In this document: positions 56,904 through 64,000 of the stretch, piece by piece | Layout: the number at the start of each line of letters is the position of its first letter | Position numbering within the stretch: the first letter of the stretch is position 1 | NCBI GenBank assembly: GCA_947487205.1 | Contig: CANKVU010000023.1 | Location: 1 to 64,000 of the forward strand | Direction of reading: 5' to 3' | DNA from: an uncultured Paracoccaceae bacterium | GTDB lineage: Bacteria; Pseudomonadota; Alphaproteobacteria; Rhodobacterales; Rhodobacteraceae | Length of the DNA stretch: 64,000 nt | Made by a program: the position numbers and the translations under genes | Notes under the pieces: generated by a model | Database searches by the model: none | Seen by the model: only the letters and a program-made list of their open reading frames with translations | What the model was told of the DNA's origin: nothing

Positions 56904-58478
56904 ATGAGGCGTGGTCCGAAGCACGTCGTCCGCCTAAGGGCTTCGTCACGCGGCGTTGCGGCATTCGCGGCAGGTTCGGCGGCGGTTCTGACGCTGCCGC
57001 CCTATTCGATCATCGTCCTCGTTCCCGTCGCCTACGGCGTATTGTTTCTGCTGGTGCGAGGCCGCTTGCCCTTGGTGGCCGGAGCGATGGGATGGCTTTT
57101 CGGTCTCGGTTATTTCGGGATCGGGCTTTCCTGGATCGGTGAGAGCTTTCAGGTGGATGCCGAGCGTTTCGGAGCGCTTGCGATCCCGGCCGTCATAGGC
57201 CTTAGCGCGCTTCTTGCGGTCTTCCCGGTCCTGGCCACCACGGCATTCGCATTCCTCCGCAAATGGACCCGGATTCGAGGACCGGCCGCGGCGGTCTTGT
57301 TCGCGACATGCTGGACAGCGACCGAATGGCTGCGCGGCCATGTGCTGACCGGCTTTCCGTGGAACCTCGCGGCTTATGCGATGACGGACTATGCTGCGCT
57401 TCGCCAGCCCGTCGCCTGGATCGGTAGTTACGGCCTCGGATTTCTTGTGCTCCTTGCGAGCGCCCTTATAGCGCAGTCGATTGCATCGCGAGGAAGTTCG
57501 CGCCACGCGTCGCTCTTGTTTGCGGGCCTTGTCGTGGTTGGCGTGTGGACGATGGGGATAGTCCGCACTGCTCAGCCCCTGCCGATGCCTGCCGGTGTTT
57601 CGGTGCGTATCGTCCAAGGCAACGTGCCCCAACGAGAGAAATGGGATCCCGGCAACGCTGCAGCGACCTTATCGCGCTATCTCGATCTGTCTGCGAAAGG
57701 CGGGCCTGTCGACGTAGTGCTCTGGCCAGAGACGGCCTATCCGGGATTTCTGGACGAGAACGCGGACGCGAGAGATCGCATCGGGAACGCGCTTCCCGAC
57801 GGACGTAGTCTCCTGACCGGCGCCCCCGATCGGACCACGCACAAACCCGAGCCGCGCTATTTCAACACGATCCAGGCCTACGACGGGTCCGGTGCAGCCG
57901 TGACCGGTTACGCCAAGCATCACCTTGTGCCCTTCGGCGAGTATGTTCCGTTCAGGGACTGGTTGCCGGTGGAACGCCTGACCAAGGGGCGTGGCGACTT
58001 CACGCCCGGGCCTGGCCCGAGAACGCTTGCGATCCCGGGCCTGCCGCTCCTGGCCGCTTCGATCTGCTACGAGATCATTTTTCCTGGCCATGTCGTGGAC
58101 AATACGATCCGTCCCGATTGGATCTTCAACGCCACCAATGATGCTTGGTTCGGAACGTCCATCGGTCCGGAACAGCACCTCGCGGCGGCCCGCATGCGCG
58201 CCGTCGAAGAGGGCCTGCCGGTGATCCGCGCCGCGAATACGGGCATCTCGGCGGTGATTGACGCGAAAGGAACCATCATCCAATCGCTCGGGCTGGAAGC
58301 GACGGGGGTTATCGATGACGACTTGCCCGCAGCACTACCCGCCACCCTGTACGCGCGCGCAGGAGATTGGATGCTGTCCCCTCTCGGTGTCGTCATGTGG
58401 TTGCTTGCTCTCGGACTGGACCGGTTTGCGTCACCCCGGCCGGGCTTGCCGTATCTCATCTCAAGGAGTTCCGAATGA
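56904..58478 (+). CDS. lnt: Apolipoprotein N-acyltransferase (Lnt)
   Basis: The 524-residue protein has an N-terminal membrane domain of about six helices and a nitrilase domain. The latter has catalytic Glu in VVLWPETAYPGF, Lys in GYAKHHLVPFGEYVPF and Cys in LAASICYEIIFPG. It adds the third acyl chain to lipoproteins. The start may be ATG 56904 or TTG 56889; upstream frame overlaps lspA. Lnt is normally a single chromosomal housekeeping gene, so this may be a second, island-borne copy. Confidence 0.92.
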   Translation: MRRGPKHVVRLRASSRGVAAFAAGSAAVLTLPPYSIIVLVPVAYGVLFLLVRGRLPLVAGAMGWLFGLGYFGIGLSWIGESFQVDAERFGALAIPAVIGLSALLAVFPVLATTAFAFLRKWTRIRGPAAAVLFATCWTATEWLRGHVLTGFPWNLAAYAMTDYAALRQPVAWIGSYGLGFLVLLASALIAQSIASRGSSRHASLLFAGLVVVGVWTMGIVRTAQPLPMPAGVSVRIVQGNVPQREKWDPGNAAATLSRYLDLSAKGGPVDVVLWPETAYPGFLDENADARDRIGNALPDGRSLLTGAPDRTTHKPEPRYFNTIQAYDGSGAAVTGYAKHHLVPFGEYVPFRDWLPVERLTKGRGDFTPGPGPRTLAIPGLPLLAASICYEIIFPGHVVDNTIRPDWIFNATNDAWFGTSIGPEQHLAAARMRAVEEGLPVIRAANTGISAVIDAKGTIIQSLGLEATGVIDDDLPAALPATLYARAGDWMLSPLGVVMWLLALGLDRFASPRPGLPYLISRSSE

Positions 58479-58641
58479 TCATGCTTGCAGCCCTTCTCGG
58501 AGGGCAGGATCGGGTGCCCGGCTCGCTGAGAAACGTGGTGGCAACCGGTTGGACATCGCGCATTACGCCACCGGTTTCGCCATGTCCTCCGGACTGCTCT
58601 CTTTCATCGTGACGATCTTTCTCGGCCGCATCGCCGGATGA
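58475..58641 (+). pseudogene. Frameshifted paralogue of the small two-helix membrane protein
   Basis: The ATG overlaps the lnt stop and has AAGGAG upstream. It encodes MIMLAALLGG, then continuity is lost. In the next frame the sequence resumes as SGARLAEKRGGNRLDIAHYA, TGFAMSSGLLSFIVTIFLGR, IAG and stop. Together these align end to end with the 54-residue protein at 45743-45907. One base change near 58501-58507 separates the halves, so it is a frameshift mutation, a sequencing error or a recoding site. Confidence 0.65.
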
Positions 58642-58710
58642 TCCCGCACCGCCGGGCCAACGGCACCATCATTTGTCGCAAGCGGCATCCCTTGCAAAGG
58701 ATGACCACCC

Positions 58711-58926
58711 ATGGTGCCACATCATACGTTATGGCAAGCAGAAGGAGGGCAGGCTTCGACGGTGCCCAAGGACAAGCTCGATAGAGCGCCCAGGACTGCG
58801 TCGGAGCAGCGGGCGCGTAGCAGCGATGGCAACCGCGCCGTGGCCATGCTTTTGGTCTGCGTCACGCTCGTCTTTCTCGGTGGCGCCCTCGGTATCGGTT
58901 TGCTGGTGCTTTATGGCCCGTTCTGA
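58711..58926 (+). CDS. Small single-helix membrane protein
   Basis: The 71-residue protein has a charged N-terminal half and one membrane helix (AVAMLLVCVTLVFLGGALGI) near the C-terminus. AAGGA lies nine bases before the ATG, and its end overlaps the third SCO gene by 14 bases. Small proteins of this shape occur with cytochrome oxidase assembly genes, but no family was recognised. Confidence 0.6.
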   Translation: MVPHHTLWQAEGGQASTVPKDKLDRAPRTASEQRARSSDGNRAVAMLLVCVTLVFLGGALGIGLLVLYGPF

Positions 58927-59542
58927 AGGGCGATGCCTCTCCCGGCGCGATGTGCTCAACCTCGCGGCCATGGGCAGCGTGGCGGTACTGACGGGATGCG
59001 GGACCGAGATGTGGTACGGCAAGGACGTGACCGGTATTCTTCCCGATCTCGATTTCGACCTGACCCGCGCGCAAGACGGTCAGGCGGTCACCGAGGAAGA
59101 TTACGAAGGCCAGGTCGTCGCTCTCTTCTTCGGCTTCACCTTCTGCCCGGACATCTGTCCAATGACCCTGTCGAACCTTTCCGGAATCGTTGACCGTCTC
59201 GGGGAGGATGCGGACGATCTCTCGATTCTGTTCGTCACCGTGGACCCCGATCGAGACACGCTACCGGTCCTAGCTGATTATACCGCCGCATTTACCCCCC
59301 GTGCCGCGGGCTTGAGGGGCACACCAGACCAGCTCGCACGTTTGGCACGGCGCCTGAAGGTCACCTACAAGGTCGAACCTCACCCCGAAGGCGGAGTCGA
59401 TTACGCCGTCTCGCACGGCAAATCGGTCTATGTTTTCGACCGTTCCGGCGCAGCGCGCCTGCTTTGGCCAGAGTTCGACACGCTGCAAGCCGATGTCGCG
59501 GCGGCGACCGAAGATATCCAGCGTCTGATCGCAGGCGAATGA
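58913..59542 (+). CDS. SCO1/SenC family lipoprotein (third copy)
   Basis: The 209-residue protein has an arginine-rich lipoprotein signal with lipobox VLTGC. The copper site GFTFCPDICPMTLSNLSG and distal His in YAVSHGKSVYVF are present. Compared with the other two copies the CxxxC loop is CPDIC rather than CPDVC. It is followed by a convergent ctaG gene, so a role in oxidase assembly is likely. Confidence 0.92.
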   Translation: MARSEGRCLSRRDVLNLAAMGSVAVLTGCGTEMWYGKDVTGILPDLDFDLTRAQDGQAVTEEDYEGQVVALFFGFTFCPDICPMTLSNLSGIVDRLGEDADDLSILFVTVDPDRDTLPVLADYTAAFTPRAAGLRGTPDQLARLARRLKVTYKVEPHPEGGVDYAVSHGKSVYVFDRSGAARLLWPEFDTLQADVAAATEDIQRLIAGE

Positions 59543-59553
59543 CGGGTCGCATG

Positions 59554-60462
59554 CTAGAGATCGGCGCCCGCACGCCGCATATTGCCGACCACGGCCAGGA
59601 CCGCGATCACGCTCATCATCGCGGGCGGGATCCAGATAACGATCCCGCCGATCTGCTGGTCGGTCACGGCGGAGATCGACGCAAAGTAACGTCCGCAAAA
59701 GGCGTAGTATGGGAAGAGATCCGTCGTCGAGAAGGTGATGAGGGCGCCGAGGACGATTTGCGGAAACATCACGCCGACCGCCAGAGCGGCACGGATCCCG
59801 AATCTCACACGCGCTGGTGGGTTGGGCCGGCTGTCGAGGACGAGTGCCCAGAACAGAATCCCGTCGACGACCATTGTCCAGTTCATCACCTGATAGAGAA
59901 CGGGATCGAGCATGGCGACGAAATGCGCCGGCGGGATCAGCCAGAACCAGAACAGCCCCACGAACAGAACGGCCGCGACGACCGGTTGCTGAAGGGCGCC
60001 GTAGAGCCGCCTCGCGGCCCGGTGACCGCAGATGGCTTGCAGCCATTCCGGGCCGCCGGCCAGCACTGCCGGGCCGCCCGCACTCAGAGCGAGAAGGACA
60101 GGACCGACATGGTGCATCGCCACATGCTGGAGCCGGTTGGTGAAGAACATCCTCTGGGCGAGGTATTCGAAGCCGGTCTGGGTCACGGCCCAGAGGAGAC
60201 CCAGGCCCGCCCAGAAGGCGACTTGGCGCCAGACCCCCGGACGTTGCACCCTCGACAGGCGCCCAAGACCTCGGCCGAACCAGAAACCCGAGAGCGTCAC
60301 GGCCAGATAGATCGGCCAGGAGAACTCGTAGGGCGCCAAAGCTGGTACCGATGCAGGACGATATGTTGTCGCCAGCCACAGGACGGCGCCGACGACACCG
60401 ATGAGTATGTAGACCACCGATGCCGTCCGCGGCGATTTGCCGGTAATCGAGGTTTCGTCCAT
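59554..60462 (-). CDS. ctaG: CtaG-type (caa3) cytochrome oxidase assembly protein (first copy)
   Basis: The 302-residue polytopic protein has about seven helices. It carries RLQHVAMHHVGPVLLALSAG, FVGLFWFWLIPPAHFVAMLD, MNWTMVVDGILFWALVLDSR and TDQQIGGIVIWIPPAMM, features of the CtaG_Bacillus type. This differs from the mitochondrial Cox11-type CtaG. ATG 60462 has GGAACG upstream; GTG two codons earlier is an alternative. It is divergent from a second homologue. Confidence 0.86.
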   Translation of the reverse strand: MDETSITGKSPRTASVVYILIGVVGAVLWLATTYRPASVPALAPYEFSWPIYLAVTLSGFWFGRGLGRLSRVQRPGVWRQVAFWAGLGLLWAVTQTGFEYLAQRMFFTNRLQHVAMHHVGPVLLALSAGGPAVLAGGPEWLQAICGHRAARRLYGALQQPVVAAVLFVGLFWFWLIPPAHFVAMLDPVLYQVMNWTMVVDGILFWALVLDSRPNPPARVRFGIRAALAVGVMFPQIVLGALITFSTTDLFPYYAFCGRYFASISAVTDQQIGGIVIWIPPAMMSVIAVLAVVGNMRRAGADL

Positions 60463-60608
60463 GCTCACCGTTCCAAACTCGGTCGTCCGCCTCTGATCGA
60501 CAAGGCGACATCCGGACCGCTGTCGGGTGCATACCGTGGCAGCACCCCGCGCCCCGCCGAACCGATGGTACTTTCAGGTGGAACTGACATGGCGTCGCGG
60601 TTGCGTCG

Positions 60609-61592
60609 ATGACCAATCCGCTCTCCTTCGACCCGTTCGGGGCGCAGCTGTCCCCGGTATCGCTTTTCGTAATCGCCGCGATGGCCATGCTCTACATGCG
60701 CGGTCTCATGCAACCGAAGCGCCTCCGCCCGGAGCCTCGGCCGTGGCAAAGCGGGATGCTGTTTGTTGGCCTCGGCTGCTTGTTGCTAGCCTTCAATGCG
60801 CCGCTTGCCCCTCTGGGTCGTTCGCTTTTTTCCGTGCATCAGATCAATCATCTTCTGGTTCGGCTCCTCGGCCCTCTGTTGATTGTGATGGCGCAGCCAT
60901 GGGGCGTGTGGAGAGCGGGAGCGCCGCGCAACTTGCGAAGGCAGCTCGCCTCTATGTCCCTCCACCCAGCCGGGCGTGTTTTTCGAAGCCCATGGGCTGC
61001 AACCGCTCTGCTCATCGCGGCCCTCTACATCTGGCAGGTGCCGGCTATCTTTGGGCTCGCGCAGCGAAATCCGGCCATTGAGCTTGGTGCACATCTCGGT
61101 ATGGCCGCGGCGGGCCTCTGGTACTTTTCATTGCTCCTCGATCCGCGCGATCCGCCCGAGGGGATGCGGCGCGGTGCGCGACTCCTCAGTGGGATAATCG
61201 TCATCGTCTCGAACATCCTGCTGGGCTCGCTGACGACATTGAAAGAGATCGCCCTCTACGGTGCGACAGACCAGGGTGCCGGCCTCACACCGCTTACGGA
61301 CGAAACAGTTGGCGGGTACACGATCTGGGTGCCGTCTTCGATGATCATGATCGTCGCCATCGTTCTGGTCTTCAACGGCTGGAACCGGTCCGAAGAACGC
61401 CGTTGGAATGCCCGGCACGCTTTGATGCGGCAGTCGAACTCGGCCGCTCTCGAATTTCCCGAAACCGCGGAAGAGCTTCGGCTCAAGGTAACGCGGCCCA
61501 ACCGGGATCTGGGCCGCACGCTGGGATTGGCAGCGTTTTCGATGTTCGCCATCGTCATGGTGACGGCTATCACCGTGGCATCGCTTGGATGA
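60609..61592 (+). CDS. ctaG: CtaG-type cytochrome oxidase assembly protein (second copy)
   Basis: The 327-residue polytopic protein has SVHQINHLLVRLLGPLLIVM, LYIWQVPAIFGLAQRNPAIE, LGMAAAGLWYFSLLLDPRDP and DETVGGYTIWVPSSMIMIVA. These match the same positions as the first copy, but the two are clearly divergent. The pair faces away from a 146-bp spacer holding both promoters. No cytochrome oxidase subunit genes are present in the window. Confidence 0.86.
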   Translation: MTNPLSFDPFGAQLSPVSLFVIAAMAMLYMRGLMQPKRLRPEPRPWQSGMLFVGLGCLLLAFNAPLAPLGRSLFSVHQINHLLVRLLGPLLIVMAQPWGVWRAGAPRNLRRQLASMSLHPAGRVFRSPWAATALLIAALYIWQVPAIFGLAQRNPAIELGAHLGMAAAGLWYFSLLLDPRDPPEGMRRGARLLSGIIVIVSNILLGSLTTLKEIALYGATDQGAGLTPLTDETVGGYTIWVPSSMIMIVAIVLVFNGWNRSEERRWNARHALMRQSNSAALEFPETAEELRLKVTRPNRDLGRTLGLAAFSMFAIVMVTAITVASLG

Positions 61593-61888
61593 AGGCGATG
61601 GTCGATGGCATATCGCGTCTCGGGGGACCCCTTTCGATCGATCTGAACGCGATGCGGATGCCGCTCCGGCGCCGGAAGACGGAAAAGCGAAGCTTCAACG
61701 TGGCGCTCGAAATCGGCGCTCTCACGGGTCCGGACCACACCGGGTATCTTACAAGCTAGACCAGATGGCTGCGCGGCGGCAATCGAAGCGTTACCGCCCG
61801 GCGAATCTTAATAGCGGCGCGTCTTGAGGCTAAAGTTGCTGTAGGTCTTAGATTGGGATGTGATCGGGAATCACGGCGGAGTAACTTC
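61593..61888. other. Spacer before the P-type ATPase, with one possible coupled small frame
   Basis: A 56-codon frame (61589-61759, ATG overlapping the ctaG stop) encodes MKAMVDGISRLGGPLSIDLN and a basic tail. Neither family nor hydrophobic pattern supports it beyond the overlap, so it is not called as a gene. The second half of the spacer contains the MerR-type promoter of the ATPase gene. Confidence 0.4.
61824..61853 (+). promoter_or_regulatory. MerR-type promoter of the P-type ATPase gene
   Basis: -35 TTGAGG (61824-61829) is followed by the dyad-like spacer CTAAAGTTGCTGTAGGTC, then TTAGAT (61848-61853) at 18 bp or TAGATT at 19 bp. This geometry equals that of the CDF promoter at 48263-48292. 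The core resembles operators of ZntR/CadR-type regulators, so the ZntR-like protein at 49342-49770 is the likely activator. Confidence 0.7.
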
Positions 61889-64000
61889 ATGGCACACGCT
61901 TCCCCAGCACATCGCGAGTGGCGTGTGACGGGCATGGATTGCGGCTCATGTGCCGCCAAGGTGCGCGGCGCGGTCGAGCGCCTGCCCGGCGTCGAGGATG
62001 TCGATGTGGCGCTCATGGCCGAACGACTACGGCTGACGCTCGATGAGACACAGACACCGCCCGAGCGGATCGAGAAGGCCGTGCGTGGCGTCGGCTTCGG
62101 CATCGCGCCCAAGGGCGCCCGACCGGAAAAGCCCAAGGACGGATTCGTCCTGCCGGATGGAGCCTTTCCCGATGATGCGGAGAGCTCGGAGACCGACAGC
62201 GAGCCGGAGGAGGAAGTCGGACCGACCGAAGATGGGCCGACCTCTTGGATAAAAACCTCCAAGGGCCGACTGGTGATCGGCACCGGCGCATTGCTTGCGG
62301 CGGCCTGGGCGTTCCGCCTCGTCCTCCCGGCCGAGATCGCCCATTGGGCCTTCGTCGTGGCGACCTTGGTCGGGATCGTGCCCGTGGCGCGGCGCGCCGT
62401 CGCCATGATGCGGGCCGGCATGCCCTTCACCATCGAGATGCTGATGACCATCGCCGCCGGTGGTGCGTTGGTGATCGGCGAGCCGGAAGAGGCCGCGCTG
62501 GTCGTCTTCCTCTTCGCCGTGGGCGAACTTCTCGAAGGCGTGTCGGCCGGCAAGGCGCGCGACAGCATCCGGGCCCTCTCCAAGCTCGTGCCGAAGACCG
62601 CGCGGCTCGAGGTGGGCGGCAAGACACGTGAGGTCCCGGCCGAAAAGCTCCAGGTGGGCCAGGTGGTGCAGGTCCGCCCCGGCGACCGGGTGCCCTGCGA
62701 CGGCGAGGTGATCGAGGGCACGTCGGGCGTCGACGAGAGCCCGGTGACCGGCGAGAGTGTGCCCAGCCTGAAGGAGCTGGGCGCGGAGGTCTTCGCAGGG
62801 TCGATCAACGCCGAGGCGCTCTTGCGCGTGCGGGTGTTGAGGTCGGCCGAGGACAACACCATCGCCCGCATCGTCCGCCTCGTGGAGGAAGCCGAGAGCG
62901 CCCGCGCTCCGACCGAGCGCTTCATCGACCGGTTCAGCCGAATCTACATGCCCGCGGTGGTCGGCGTCGCTGTCCTCGTCGCCGTCGTCCCGCCGCTGGC
63001 CTTCGGGCTGGCCTGGGGCGAGTGGGTCTACCGGGCGCTGGCGCTGCTGCTGATCGGCTGCCCCTGCGCGCTGGTCATCTCGGTACCGGCGTCGATCGCT
63101 TCCGCGCTGTCGACCGGGGCCCGGAACGGCCTGCTGATGAAGGGCGGCGCGGTGATCGAGGCGGCGGCCCGTACCACCCATGTCGCCTTCGACAAGACCG
63201 GGACGCTGACGCATGGCAGGCCCCGCGTGACGGACGTCTCGGTGCTGAGCGGCACCGAGGGCGACCTCATGGCGCTTGCCGCCGGGGTCGAGAGCGGCGC
63301 GAGCCATCCGCTCGGACAGGCGATCTGCGCCGAGGCCGAGCGGCGCGGCGTCGACGCGGCGACGGCCACCGGCGGCCGTGCGCTCCCCGGCAAGGGGGCG
63401 GAAGCCTCCATCGACGGCGTGACCGTCAGCGTGGGCTCCCCACGTCTGGCAAACGAGCGCGGTGCGCTCACGGACGACCTGAGGGCCCGCGTGGCGGCGC
63501 TGGAAGCCGAAGGCAAGACGGTGGTCGTCGTGCTGCGTGAGGACGTGCCCCAGGGTCTCATCGCGCTCAGGGACGAGCCGCGCGCCGATGCGGCGGACGC
63601 TGTCGCAGAGCTGCGCAACCTTGGCATCTCTTCGATCATGCTGACCGGGGACAATGCGCGCACGGCCCGGGCCATCGCCGAGGGGCTCGGGATCGAGCAT
63701 CGCTCCGAACTCATGCCGGAAGACAAGGTGACGGCGATCCGCGATCTGACGACGAACGCCCGCGTGATGATGATCGGCGACGGGATCAACGACGCGCCCG
63801 CGCTCGCCGCCGCGCATGTCGGTGTCGCCATGGGATCGAGCACCGACGTGGCGCTCGAGACGGCCGACGCGGCGATCCTGCGCGACCGCGTGACCGATGT
63901 GGCGGGCCAGATCCGCCTCGCCCGGGCCACCATGTCGAACATCCGCCAGAACATCGCTATCGCGCTAGGGCTCAAAGCGGTGTTTCTCGTCACGACGGTG
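61889..64000 (+). CDS. zntA: Heavy-metal P1B-type ATPase, ZntA/CadA-like (cut by window end)
   Basis: 704 codons are visible and the gene continues beyond the window. Order of elements: N-terminal HMA domain with GMDCGSCAAKV, acidic linker (about residues 85-115), membrane helices and actuator domain (TSGVDESPVTGESVP). Then come the ion-binding CPC in IGCPCALVIS, phosphorylation DKTGTLTHG, ASHPL and hinge MIGDGINDAPALAA. It exports Zn, Cd or Pb. A MerR-type promoter precedes it by 35 bases, indicating metal induction. Confidence 0.95.
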   Translation, partial: MAHASPAHREWRVTGMDCGSCAAKVRGAVERLPGVEDVDVALMAERLRLTLDETQTPPERIEKAVRGVGFGIAPKGARPEKPKDGFVLPDGAFPDDAESSETDSEPEEEVGPTEDGPTSWIKTSKGRLVIGTGALLAAAWAFRLVLPAEIAHWAFVVATLVGIVPVARRAVAMMRAGMPFTIEMLMTIAAGGALVIGEPEEAALVVFLFAVGELLEGVSAGKARDSIRALSKLVPKTARLEVGGKTREVPAEKLQVGQVVQVRPGDRVPCDGEVIEGTSGVDESPVTGESVPSLKELGAEVFAGSINAEALLRVRVLRSAEDNTIARIVRLVEEAESARAPTERFIDRFSRIYMPAVVGVAVLVAVVPPLAFGLAWGEWVYRALALLLIGCPCALVISVPASIASALSTGARNGLLMKGGAVIEAAARTTHVAFDKTGTLTHGRPRVTDVSVLSGTEGDLMALAAGVESGASHPLGQAICAEAERRGVDAATATGGRALPGKGAEASIDGVTVSVGSPRLANERGALTDDLRARVAALEAEGKTVVVVLREDVPQGLIALRDEPRADAADAVAELRNLGISSIMLTGDNARTARAIAEGLGIEHRSELMPEDKVTAIRDLTTNARVMMIGDGINDAPALAAAHVGVAMGSSTDVALETADAAILRDRVTDVAGQIRLARATMSNIRQNIAIALGLKAVFLVTTV

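Noticed and set aside
61756-63993. Long minus-strand frames opposite the P-type ATPase
   Set aside because: They mirror the ATPase codon pattern and are His/Ala/Arg-rich low-information shadows.

Overview
The window is GC-rich alphaproteobacterial DNA, most likely an extrachromosomal element of the Rhodobacterales or Rhizobiales. It has a RepC-type replication initiator, a complete VirB/VirD4 type IV secretion system, VirC1/VirC2- and VirD1/VirD2-like processing proteins, two toxin-antitoxin pairs and no tRNA or rRNA. I read it as one large self-transmissible plasmid, or an integrated copy of one. Taxon assignment is inference from gene families and base composition.

Layout. 1-20.4 kb is the conjugation module: ArdC-like antirestriction protein, virC2/virC1, a 360-bp tandem repeat array, an oriT-like site that closely matches Agrobacterium T-DNA borders (4174-4198), virD1, virD2, a virD4 fragment plus intact virD4, a SRAP protein, and the minus-strand virB operon (virB1-B2-B3-B4, lipoprotein, B5, unknown, B6-B8-B9-B10-B11). 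20.4-23.3 kb is the replicon: repC, an upstream region with a likely antisense-RNA terminator, a secreted nuclease-like protein and ParDE. 23.3-34.3 kb is a defence island: type III restriction-modification (res/mod), a DUF3892 protein, a three-gene operon that looks like a graspetide RiPP system (precursor with three 22-residue repeats, MvdD-like ATP-grasp ligase, membrane protein), an IS3-type remnant, and an ABC-three-component operon with a nuclease-like N-terminus.

34467-43154 is a non-autonomous Tn3-family unit: 38-bp terminal inverted repeats, a 5-bp TGGGT target duplication, and no transposase. It carries a TRAP transporter, an alpha/beta hydrolase, two LysR regulators, a cysteate lyase/D-cysteine desulfhydrase-type enzyme (CuyA-like) and a sulfite-exporter-type membrane protein, which together fit uptake and desulfonation of an organosulfonate. 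43.2-45.7 kb holds VapBC, a serine resolvase preceded by res-like sites, and two exported proteins, the first TrbM-like.

45.7-64 kb is a metal and envelope/oxidase-assembly island: two CDF-type transporters, YnfA, a ZntR-like MerR regulator, three SCO1/SenC proteins, DsbB/DsbA, PCu(A)C copper chaperone, M23 peptidase, L,D-transpeptidase, ZIP transporter, LspA, Lnt, two CtaG proteins and a ZntA/CadA-type P-ATPase cut by the window end. Two MerR-type promoters with the same geometry lie before the CDF gene and the ATPase, which suggests a shared metal regulon.

Strongest leads for something undescribed: (i) the graspetide-like operon inside a defence island, (ii) the T-DNA-border-like oriT combined with VirC proteins and an adjacent 9-bp-based repeat array, and (iii) the transposase-less Tn3 unit carrying a sulfonate cassette. 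No database search was possible; family names come from motif and sequence recognition.
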